From the NCBI GenBank assembly GCA_017439235.1, contig JAFSJN010000002.1:1-64000 (forward strand): DNA of 64,000 bases, written 5' to 3'. The notes under the pieces are model-generated. The model made no database searches. It was not told the DNA's origin and was given only the letters and a program-made list of their open reading frames with translations. Of this stretch, positions 46,186 to 54,052 are shown in pieces. Origin of the DNA: Paludibacteraceae bacterium (GTDB taxonomy: Bacteria > Bacteroidota > Bacteroidia > Bacteroidales > Paludibacteraceae). Within the stretch, counting starts at the first letter, position 1. The number at the start of each line of letters is the position of its first letter. The position numbers and the translations under genes were made by a program.

Positions 46186-46851
46186 TTTCTTGCGGATGTT
46201 CAATAGGACGGACAGGACGAGAGCCAGGATGGTGAGGCCGGCAAAGAAGAGGATATCGCGCAGGTCGATGACGCCGCGACTGACAGCCGCAAAGCGGGCT
46301 TGTGCAGCCACCCAATAGAGCGCCAGACAAGCTACGGCTCCTACTATATACGCTACTATCTGACTGCGCGTGCGCACCGTCAACGAGGCCGCTAATAGTC
46401 CGATGGCCGTAAACAAAGCACTCAACAAGGCCAATCCTGCCATCGAACCGATAAACACGCCGCTGTCCACATTGCCTATCGGTTCGGCCACATAGTAGAC
46501 AATCGCATAATGGAGCGCATTGGGCAGTATGGCGATGAGCGTCAGTATCCACGCCGCAGCATATTTAGCCGTTACCATGCGCGCTACTGACACGCCTTTG
46601 GCGCGCAATAGATCCCACGTGCCGGAAGTGCGTTCTTCACTCAGCAGACGCATCGTCAGCGCCGGACACAGCAGCATAAGCAGCCACGGACTGAGTTCAA
46701 AGAGTCCGCGCAGGTCGGCGTAGCCGTTGTCGATAATGTTCCAACTGCCGGGTATAACCCATAGGAACAGACTGACTGCCACTACGTACAGCCCGATAAC
46801 GATATACGCCACCGGCGAGGAAAAGTAATATGTGAGTTCCTTGCGGAACAT
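46183..46851 (-). CDS. gldF: Gliding/T9SS-associated ABC permease GldF
   Basis: A 222-residue membrane protein with six hydrophobic helices. It begins MFRKELTYYFSSPVAYIVIG and contains LSPWLLMLLCPALTMRLLSEERTSGT-type text (ALTMRLLSEERTSGT), a hallmark of GldF and related ABC-2 permeases. GldF works with GldA and GldG in gliding bacteria, and homologs occur in non-gliding Bacteroidales. The usual neighbour gldG is absent here: the next gene is a phosphoesterase. Role in this organism is uncertain. Confidence 0.82.
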   Translation of the reverse strand: MFRKELTYYFSSPVAYIVIGLYVVAVSLFLWVIPGSWNIIDNGYADLRGLFELSPWLLMLLCPALTMRLLSEERTSGTWDLLRAKGVSVARMVTAKYAAAWILTLIAILPNALHYAIVYYVAEPIGNVDSGVFIGSMAGLALLSALFTAIGLLAASLTVRTRSQIVAYIVGAVACLALYWVAAQARFAAVSRGVIDLRDILFFAGLTILALVLSVLLNIRKK

Positions 46852-46860
46852 TGTCTGACA

Positions 46861-46893
46861 AATTAAAAATTACAAATTACAAATTAAAAATTA
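46861..46893. repeat. AT-rich dispersed repeat upstream of gldF
   Basis: AATTAAAAATTA, then two AATTACA units and another AATTAAAAATTA fill the 39-base junction between the nucleoside transporter stop and the gldF start. Confidence 0.7.
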
Positions 46894-48171
46894 TTTCTTA
46901 ACCGGTGTCTTGGGGAAGAAGATCCAGAAGGAAACAGATACGGCCAGCGCAAACGCAGCAAAGGTGTACCAAGATGTTTTCCAACCGTCCCAAACGGCTA
47001 TAGGACCTTGTGCTACTACTTCTTCTGCCATGACGAGCTTATTCACGATACCTTGTGCTGCTAATGTGCCGATAGTAGCGCCCAGACCGTTCGTCATCAT
47101 CATAAACAGACCTTGTGCCGACGAGCGTTGTTCGGGCGCAGTCTCCTGGTCAACATACAATGCACCGGAGATGTTGAAGAAATCGAACGCGAAGCCGTAT
47201 ACGATGCAACTGAGGATGAAGAGCAATACGCCCGGGAAACCGGGATTACCGGCGCCGAACAGACTAAAACGGAATACCCAGGCAAACATTGCCATCAGCA
47301 TCACATTCTTAATACCGAACTTCTTGAGGAAGAACGGGATGGCCAAGATACAGAGTGCTTCGCAAATCTGCGAGATAGAGATCAATATATTGGCGTGCTG
47401 TACACCAAAGGTATTAGCAAACTCTTCAATAGCGCCGAACGAAGTGATAAACGGATTGGCGTAAGAGTTGGTCACCTGCAGACACATACCGAGCATCATC
47501 GAAAAGATGAAGAAAAGCGCCATCTTCTTTTGCTTGAATAGCGCAAAAGCTTTCAATCCAAGTGCTTCTACCAGATCTACATCGCCTTGTGCCGGTTTAA
47601 TCTCGCAAGCCGGCAAGGTGAGCGAATATGCGGCTAACAGGATAGACAGTCCGCCACTAACCATGAATTGCCAGGGCGTAGATTGGAAGCCCAACAAATC
47701 GATTACCCACATCGTAACAATAAATCCTACCGTACCAAACACACGGATAGGAGGGAAATCCTTAACGGTATCCATATCGGCCTTAACTAAGGCGTTGAAG
47801 GCCACCGAATTAGTGAGCGCTATAGTCGGCATGAAGAACGCCACGGATATGGTATAAAGCGTGAAGAGTGTGCCAAACTGTACATCAGCAGCCGTATAAG
47901 CATACAAGCCGGCGGCACACATAAACAGTCCTGCTAACGCGTGGCATAGACTGAGGGTCTTTTGCGCTTGAATCCAGCGGTCAGCTACAATACCCATAAG
48001 AGCTGGCATAAAGAGACTGACTACACCTTGAATAGAGTAAAACCAACCAATGTGTTGGCCGAATCCTTGTTTGAACAGGTAGGTGCCCATTGACGTTAAA
48101 TACGCTCCCCAGACAGCAAACTCCAGGAAGTTCATCACAATGAGGCGAATTTGAAGAGGTCTGTTTTTCAT
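46891..48171 (-). CDS. Nucleoside permease, NupG/NHS family of MFS
   Basis: A 426-residue inner-membrane transporter with twelve helices. It begins MKNRPLQIRLIVMNFLEFAVWGAYL, with the NFLEFAVWGAY block that typifies nucleoside:H+ symporters; later GIVADRW, PPIRVFGTVGF and SSAQGLF match the same family. It would import nucleosides by proton symport. It lies between prfC and gldF on the minus strand without its own visible promoter. Confidence 0.88.
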   Translation of the reverse strand: MKNRPLQIRLIVMNFLEFAVWGAYLTSMGTYLFKQGFGQHIGWFYSIQGVVSLFMPALMGIVADRWIQAQKTLSLCHALAGLFMCAAGLYAYTAADVQFGTLFTLYTISVAFFMPTIALTNSVAFNALVKADMDTVKDFPPIRVFGTVGFIVTMWVIDLLGFQSTPWQFMVSGGLSILLAAYSLTLPACEIKPAQGDVDLVEALGLKAFALFKQKKMALFFIFSMMLGMCLQVTNSYANPFITSFGAIEEFANTFGVQHANILISISQICEALCILAIPFFLKKFGIKNVMLMAMFAWVFRFSLFGAGNPGFPGVLLFILSCIVYGFAFDFFNISGALYVDQETAPEQRSSAQGLFMMMTNGLGATIGTLAAQGIVNKLVMAEEVVAQGPIAVWDGWKTSWYTFAAFALAVSVSFWIFFPKTPVKK

Positions 48172-48194
48172 ATTATTTGATTTTTTCTCGTTGT

Positions 48195-48236
48195 CCTAGG
48201 TCCCCTAGGAATCCTAGGTGCCCTAGAACTCCGAGG
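48195..48236. repeat. Five-unit 9-bp repeat (CCTAGG-nnn) across the prfC stop codon
   Basis: CCTAGG occurs at 48195, 48204 and 48213, CCTAGA at 48222 and CCGAGG at 48231, exactly nine bases apart each time. The prfC stop codon lies in the fourth unit and its last codons in the fifth. Confidence 0.85.
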
Positions 48237-49752
48237 TAAAGTGGAATTTGATATGCTTATAGTCATTCTGCGCCATGCTGAGTACGTAGGCGCTGTCGGC
48301 CATAAAGACGTCGCGGCCATCCTTGTCGTAGGCCATATATTGCGCCTTGCGTTTCTTAAAGAGCGCTAACTCTTCGGCGTCATCCGATTCTATCCAGCAG
48401 GCTTTGTACATGGCCATATTCTCCCAACGGCACTTGGCATTGTATTCGTGCTCCAGACGGTACTGGATAACCTCGAACTGCAACTGACCTACCGTACCGA
48501 TAATCTTGCGACCGTTGAGTTGACTGATAAACAACTGCGCTACACCTTCGTCCATCAATTGATGCACGCCTTTGTCTAACTGTTTCTGCTTCATCGGGTC
48601 GGCGTTCTCGATATATTTGAACATCTCGGGCGAGAAGGACGGCAAGCCTTTGAAATGCAGATTCTCGCCGCTGGTAAGTGTATCGCCAATCTTGAAATTA
48701 CCGGTATCCGGCAGACCTACTATATCTCCTGCAAAAGCTTCATCTACAGTCTCTTTCTTCTGCGCCATAAAGCAGGTGGGCGCCGAGAATCGCATCTGGC
48801 GGTCCTCGCGCACGTGTTTATAATAGGTGTTGCGCTCAAAGCGTCCGCTGCAAATCTTAAAGAACGCTATGCACGAACGATGGTTGGGATCCATATTGGC
48901 GTGAATCTTGAAGCAAAAACCGGTAAACGCATCCTCCATCGGATCAACGCGGCGCTCGATAGCCTCTACAGGACGCGGCGAGGGAGCATTGGTCACAAAG
49001 AAATCCAGCAATTCCTGCACACCTATCGTCTTATATGCCGAACCATAGAAGACGGGCGCTAAATCGCCCGCTAAATAAGCCTCGCGGTCAAAAGTAGGGT
49101 AGACACCCTCGATCAATGCCATATCGGCTTGCTCTTTCTCGGATAAGGTGTCAGGGTCGGCGATGCGGAAGACGCTCTCAAACTTAACGCCCTGACCGTG
49201 CGCCCAGGTGATAGGCGTCACCTGTATGCCCAATTCCTGCTCTACGTCGTCCATCAGGTCGAAGGGATCTTTACCCTCGCGATCCATCTTATTCATAAAC
49301 ACCATCACCGGCGTCTTGCGCATGCGGCACACCTCCATCAGTCGGCGTGTCTGGGTCTCAACACCCTTGGCTGAGTCGATGACGATGATGACCGAGTCCA
49401 CCGCCGTAAGCGTGCGGAAAGTGTCCTCCGCAAAGTCCTGGTGACCGGGAGTATCCAAGATATTGATGTGATACGTTACGTCCTGCTGCGCTTTTTCGGC
49501 TCCGGAGCTTCTCCGGTAGTCGAATCCCATGACGGACGTGGCAACGGATATACCGCGCTGTTTCTCTATCTCCATCCAGTCGGAGGTGGCGGTTTTCTTA
49601 ATCTTATTCGATTTGACCGCACCGGCCACGTGGATGGCTCCTCCGTAGAGAAGCAGTTTCTCCGTCAATGTCGTCTTACCGGCATCCGGGTGCGAGATAA
49701 TCGCAAACGTCCGGCGACGTAATATCTCTTGTTGTTCGGCGTTGCTTAACAC
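48223..49752 (-). CDS. prfC: Peptide chain release factor 3
   Basis: A 509-residue translational GTPase that recycles RF1 and RF2 from the ribosome. GTP-binding motifs are SHPDAGKTT (G1), RGISVATSVM (G2), LDTPGHQDF (G3) and NKMDREG (G4); the C-terminal RF3 domain has VGQLQFEVIQYRLE. Length is close to the E. coli protein (529). The last residues (FHFTSEF) run into a 9-bp repeat. Confidence 0.97.
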   Translation of the reverse strand: MLSNAEQQEILRRRTFAIISHPDAGKTTLTEKLLLYGGAIHVAGAVKSNKIKKTATSDWMEIEKQRGISVATSVMGFDYRRSSGAEKAQQDVTYHINILDTPGHQDFAEDTFRTLTAVDSVIIVIDSAKGVETQTRRLMEVCRMRKTPVMVFMNKMDREGKDPFDLMDDVEQELGIQVTPITWAHGQGVKFESVFRIADPDTLSEKEQADMALIEGVYPTFDREAYLAGDLAPVFYGSAYKTIGVQELLDFFVTNAPSPRPVEAIERRVDPMEDAFTGFCFKIHANMDPNHRSCIAFFKICSGRFERNTYYKHVREDRQMRFSAPTCFMAQKKETVDEAFAGDIVGLPDTGNFKIGDTLTSGENLHFKGLPSFSPEMFKYIENADPMKQKQLDKGVHQLMDEGVAQLFISQLNGRKIIGTVGQLQFEVIQYRLEHEYNAKCRWENMAMYKACWIESDDAEELALFKKRKAQYMAYDKDGRDVFMADSAYVLSMAQNDYKHIKFHFTSEF

Positions 49753-49755
49753 GTA

Positions 49756-49787
49756 ATTGCAAATTAAAAATTACCAATTAACAATTA
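49756..49787. repeat. AT-rich dispersed repeat upstream of prfC
   Basis: AATTAAAAATTACCAATTAACAATTA fills most of the junction between the pheT stop and the prfC start. Confidence 0.65.
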
Positions 49788-52262
49788 TCGCAACGTGGCG
49801 CCAAACTTATCTTCAAACGCTTTCTTCAGACGAGCCATGATATTCTCTATCTGCTTGTCTTTGAGGGTGTCGTCTTTATCCTGCAGGATGAAACTCAAGG
49901 CATACGATTTCTTGCCTTCCTCCAGGTTCTTGCCCTCGTAGACGTCGAACAGGAATACATCCTTGAGCAACTTACGTTCGGTCTGACGAGCGGTAGCCAA
50001 TAGGTCGGCAAAGCGCACATCCTTATTGACCAACAACGCAAAGTCACGTTTCACTTCCGGGAAGCGCGGCAGGTCTTCGATGACCGGCTTATACTGCTTA
50101 TTCTGGCGCAGCAAGGGTTTCCAATACAGGTCAGCGTAATAGACAGGATTGGCGATGTCGAATTGCTTGGTCAATGCCGGACTGACAACCGCCATATATC
50201 CCAGACTGATACCGCTTTGTGTCTTGATGACCAGTCCGTCGCTGAAGCAGTCTACTATACCGCAGCATTTATCGCCATCAGTGTCAACGGCCGGCTCCAA
50301 TACCAGGCGCTGAACATCTACGCCCAGACGTGTGAGCAGGTTGTTGACATAGGCGTGGAGTTGGTAGAACGAGGTCTTCTCCTCCTTGCGTACCCAACTA
50401 CTGAAGGTCTTATTACCTGTCAGCCATAGACCCAGATGCATCTCTTCAGAGTAATGCTGGATAGGTTCGTCTTTAGCTTCCGATGTATAGTGGTAGCAAT
50501 TACCGAACTCATAGAACTTCAGGTCGGCATTCTTGCGGTTGACATTGCGTTGGATAGACTCCAAACCACCAAAGAGCAGCGTCTGACGCATAACACTCAA
50601 ATCCTGACTGAGCGGATTCTTGATGCGAACACAATTCTCTGCCCAGCCGCCGACATAATAAGCCGCCTTAGTGAGCGAGTTGTTCATAATCTCGTAGAAT
50701 CCTTGTGCCGTCAGTTGTTCGCTGAGCTTAACCTGCAGGGCTTCCGGATTGGGTTTGGGACTATAACTCAGACCTGTATTCAGTTTCTCGGGAAACTCGA
50801 CATTGTCGTAGCCATAGATGCGCAATATATCTTCTACTACATCGCATTCGCGCTGTACATCTACGCGGTAACGAGGCACACCTAACTCCCAGCAGTTGCC
50901 GTTCTTCGCGATAATCTCCACCTCTAAGGCGCGAAGGATAGTCTCTATCTTCTCTTCGCCGATAGCCTTACCAATCAGGGCATTCACGCGGGTGATGTCG
51001 ATGGTGACGGGCCAAGGCTTAAACTCGCCGTTCACCGTATCGGTGATATCCATACTGATCTCGCCGCCGGCTACTTCCTGAATCAGCAGCGCTGCACGTT
51101 GCAGATTGTAGATGGTATTGTTGGGGTCGCATCCGCGCTCGTAACGGAACGAGGCATCGGTAGATAATTGATGACGACGAGCCGTCTTACGAATGCTGAC
51201 GGGATCGAAGTACGCCGACTCCAAGAATACATTTTGGGTCGTCTCCGTTACACCGCTGTCCTGACCGCCGAACACACCGGCTATACACATCGGCTTCTCG
51301 GCATCGCAAATCATCAGGTCGGCAGCGGTCATCGTGCGTTCTACACCGTCTAAGGTAACAAACTTAGTGCCTTCTGTTGCGCGGCGCACTACTACCTGCT
51401 TGCCGCCAATCTTATCGGCATCAAAAGCATGCAAGGGCTGACCCATCTCAAAGAGTACGTAGTTGGTAACGTCCACTACGTTGTTGATACTGCGCACGCC
51501 GATGGCATTTAGACTCTTCTTCAACCAATCGGGCGATTCGTGTATATTCACACCTTTGATACTTACGCCCGTGTAACGCGGGCAAGCGTCTATAGCCTCT
51601 ACGCGTACAGGGATCTGCAGGTCGTGGTTGTTGACCTTAAAGGCACTGACATCCGGCTTGCACAAGGCAATATTCTGTCCGTGAGCCTGATAGTATGCAT
51701 ATAAATCGCGCGCTACGCCGTAGTGCGAAGCTCCATCCGAACGGTTGGGCGTGATATCCACTTCGATGGCTGTATCATCTTCTACGCCGAAATATTCGCG
51801 AGCGGGCATACCTACCGGCGTATCGGCCGGCAAGACCATAATACCGTCGTGCGAGGTGCCCACACCTATCTCGTCCTCAGCACAGATCATACCCAACGAC
51901 TCCTCGCCGCGTATCTTGCCGCGTTTGATGGTGAACGACTCGTCACCTTGGTAGAGGACGGTACCGATAGTAGCTACTATTACTTTCTGTCCTGCTGCCA
52001 CGTTCGGCGCGCCGCATACTATTTGTACGGGCTCCTCGGCGGGTGCCAGACGTACGGTAGTGATATGCAGGTGGTCGCTATTGGGGTGGGGAATACAGGT
52101 TATTACTTCTCCCACTACCAATCCGGCCAAGCCGCCGCGTATGGATTCTACTTTCTCTACTGTGCCTACCTCCAGTCCTATGCTGGTCAGTATTTTAGCT
52201 ACAGTCTCCGCATCGTCCGTCAGGGCGATGTATTTCTTCAGCCAATTGTAAGAAATTATCAT
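49785..52262 (-). CDS. pheT: Phenylalanine-tRNA ligase beta subunit
   Basis: An 825-residue subunit of the alpha2-beta2 enzyme that charges tRNA-Phe. It begins MIISYNWLKKYI; the tRNA-binding EMAP-like domain covers about residues 40-155 (HPNSDHLHITTV), B3/B4 editing and B5 domains follow (CIAGVFGG, DVVEDILRIYGYDN), and the C-terminal anticodon-binding FDX-ACB domain has PRFPEVKRDFALLV. The frame extends 14 codons further, but the promoter at 52294-52324 favours the start at 52262. The alpha subunit gene is not in the window. Confidence 0.97.
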   Translation of the reverse strand: MIISYNWLKKYIALTDDAETVAKILTSIGLEVGTVEKVESIRGGLAGLVVGEVITCIPHPNSDHLHITTVRLAPAEEPVQIVCGAPNVAAGQKVIVATIGTVLYQGDESFTIKRGKIRGEESLGMICAEDEIGVGTSHDGIMVLPADTPVGMPAREYFGVEDDTAIEVDITPNRSDGASHYGVARDLYAYYQAHGQNIALCKPDVSAFKVNNHDLQIPVRVEAIDACPRYTGVSIKGVNIHESPDWLKKSLNAIGVRSINNVVDVTNYVLFEMGQPLHAFDADKIGGKQVVVRRATEGTKFVTLDGVERTMTAADLMICDAEKPMCIAGVFGGQDSGVTETTQNVFLESAYFDPVSIRKTARRHQLSTDASFRYERGCDPNNTIYNLQRAALLIQEVAGGEISMDITDTVNGEFKPWPVTIDITRVNALIGKAIGEEKIETILRALEVEIIAKNGNCWELGVPRYRVDVQRECDVVEDILRIYGYDNVEFPEKLNTGLSYSPKPNPEALQVKLSEQLTAQGFYEIMNNSLTKAAYYVGGWAENCVRIKNPLSQDLSVMRQTLLFGGLESIQRNVNRKNADLKFYEFGNCYHYTSEAKDEPIQHYSEEMHLGLWLTGNKTFSSWVRKEEKTSFYQLHAYVNNLLTRLGVDVQRLVLEPAVDTDGDKCCGIVDCFSDGLVIKTQSGISLGYMAVVSPALTKQFDIANPVYYADLYWKPLLRQNKQYKPVIEDLPRFPEVKRDFALLVNKDVRFADLLATARQTERKLLKDVFLFDVYEGKNLEEGKKSYALSFILQDKDDTLKDKQIENIMARLKKAFEDKFGATLR

Positions 52263-52293
52263 AGTGTTATTGTATAATGCGCAAATTTGGCTA

Positions 52294-52324
52294 CAAAAGT
52301 ACACAAAATTTTTGATATATCAAA
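52294..52324 (-). promoter_or_regulatory. Promoter of pheT
   Basis: TACTTTTG on the minus strand at 52301-52294, with TTTG 19 bases upstream at 52324-52321. This TTTG is one arm of a palindrome whose other arm is the TTTG of the dnaX promoter. Confidence 0.8.
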
Positions 52325-52341
52325 AAAAAAATGTAAATTTG
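52311..52341 (+). promoter_or_regulatory. Promoter of dnaX
   Basis: TTTG at 52311-52314 and TAAATTTG at 52334-52341 are 19 bases apart. The leader before the ATG at 52354 is only about 8 bases. The -33 region TTTGATATATCAAA is shared with pheT in reverse. Confidence 0.8.
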
Positions 52342-52353
52342 CAGCCAAATTGA

Positions 52354-54051
52354 ATGACTATGGACAATTATATCGTTTCCGCCCGTAAGTACCGGCCGAC
52401 GACTTTTGAGTCGGTAGTGGGACAAAAGGCCCTGACCGAGACGCTTCGCAATGCGATACGTCAGAATCACTTAGCGCACGCCTACCTGTTCTGCGGACCG
52501 CGTGGAGTAGGTAAGACTACCTGCGCCCGTATTTTCGCTAAAACTATCAACTGCTTAAATCCTACCGCTACGCACGACGCTTGCAACGAGTGCGAGAGTT
52601 GTACGGCATTCAACGAGCAGCGTAGTTTTAATATCCATGAACTGGATGCTGCCTCCAACAACTCGGTTGAGGATATCCGTACCCTCATCCAAGAGGTGCG
52701 TATCCCGCCGCAGATAGGTAAATATAGCGTCTATATCATCGATGAGGTACATATGCTCTCGCAGGGCGCCTTTAATGCTCTGCTCAAGACCTTGGAGGAA
52801 CCGCCTTCATATGCCGTATTTATTCTGGCTACGACGGAGAAACACAAGGTGCTGCCCACTATCCTCAGCCGATGCCAGGTGTATGATTTCCAGCGTATTA
52901 CCGTCATGGATATGGTGCGACACTTGCAGTATGTGGCGGCGCAGGAAGGCGTAGAAGCTGAAGAACAGGCGCTGAGTGTGGTGGCCGAGAAAGCCGATGG
53001 CGGTATGCGCGATGCGCTCAGTATATTTGACCAACTGGTGGCCTTCTGCGGCAATAAGATTACTTATCAGCAGACTATCGAGGTGCTTAACGTCCTGGAC
53101 GCCGAGTATTACTTCCGATTGATAGACAGCGCCCATCGTGGCAGTACGACGGAGGCGCTACTCCTGTTCAACGAGGTGCTGCAAAAAGGTTTCGATGCCG
53201 CTCCGTTCTTGACGGGATTAATGCAACACTTGCGCGATGTGCTGGTGAGCAAAGATGCCGCTACCCTCGAATTGCTCGAGGCCAGCGATGCCGTGCGTGA
53301 GCGTTTCCGTACGCAGGCAGCTTCCTTAACCGCTCCGTGGATATTTACGGCGCTGGATATAATCAATACCGCCGATATTAACTACCGCACAGCTCGCAAT
53401 AAACGTCTGACGGTGGAGCTGGCCTTAGTCAAACTCTGTCGCATAGGCGCTCCGGCAGAGCCTGTCGCCGCCCAACCGGCTCCTAAACAGGCTGCTCCGG
53501 CTAAACCGGCTGCCAAACCGGCACCCGCTGCCGCTAAACCTGCACCAGCACCTGCGGCTGCCAAACCTGCACCGGCTTCTCAACCCGCACCCGCACTCTC
53601 GGCCCTGCCTAAGTTGCCCAGCCTGAATATCTCGCGTCCGGTTTCCGAACAACCGGCGCAAACTACAACGCCAACTACTCAGCAGCGTACCGCCCCTTTT
53701 ACTCCTGACCGGCTTATCGACGTGTGGGCCGGTCTGGGGCAATACTTCCCTCGGGAGGAGCGTCTGACGGCTATCCTGCGTGCCCATAAACCCGAACTCA
53801 AAGAGGACGGAATAGCGTATCTGACTCTGGCCAATCCGTGGCAGAAAGAGGAGGTGGCTAAATTCGGAGCACAAATCATGCAGCATGTGCGTGATGCCCT
53901 CAACAATGATACCATACGCCTCAAACTATTGGTGGCCGAATATGCTCACGAACAGCAGGCTTATACCGCTGCCGAGAAATTTAAACTGCTCAACGACCGC
54001 AATCCCGTACTGAGCGATTTGCGGACGGCACTCAACTTACAACTGGATTGA
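52354..54051 (+). CDS. dnaX: DNA polymerase III subunit gamma/tau
   Basis: A 565-residue clamp-loader subunit. Domains: AAA+ ATPase at residues 1-240 with GPRGVGKTT (Walker A), the zinc-binding Cys group ACNECESC, VYIIDEVHML (Walker B), LATTEKHKV and LSRCQ (arginine finger region); a helical lid and collar to about residue 365; then an Ala-Pro-Lys low-complexity linker (about 370-435); and a C-terminal tau-like domain. No frameshift signal for a short gamma form is apparent. A second ATG lies two codons later. It ends one base before the fusion gene. Confidence 0.97.
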   Translation: MTMDNYIVSARKYRPTTFESVVGQKALTETLRNAIRQNHLAHAYLFCGPRGVGKTTCARIFAKTINCLNPTATHDACNECESCTAFNEQRSFNIHELDAASNNSVEDIRTLIQEVRIPPQIGKYSVYIIDEVHMLSQGAFNALLKTLEEPPSYAVFILATTEKHKVLPTILSRCQVYDFQRITVMDMVRHLQYVAAQEGVEAEEQALSVVAEKADGGMRDALSIFDQLVAFCGNKITYQQTIEVLNVLDAEYYFRLIDSAHRGSTTEALLLFNEVLQKGFDAAPFLTGLMQHLRDVLVSKDAATLELLEASDAVRERFRTQAASLTAPWIFTALDIINTADINYRTARNKRLTVELALVKLCRIGAPAEPVAAQPAPKQAAPAKPAAKPAPAAAKPAPAPAAAKPAPASQPAPALSALPKLPSLNISRPVSEQPAQTTTPTTQQRTAPFTPDRLIDVWAGLGQYFPREERLTAILRAHKPELKEDGIAYLTLANPWQKEEVAKFGAQIMQHVRDALNNDTIRLKLLVAEYAHEQQAYTAAEKFKLLNDRNPVLSDLRTALNLQLD

Positions 54052-54052
54052 T

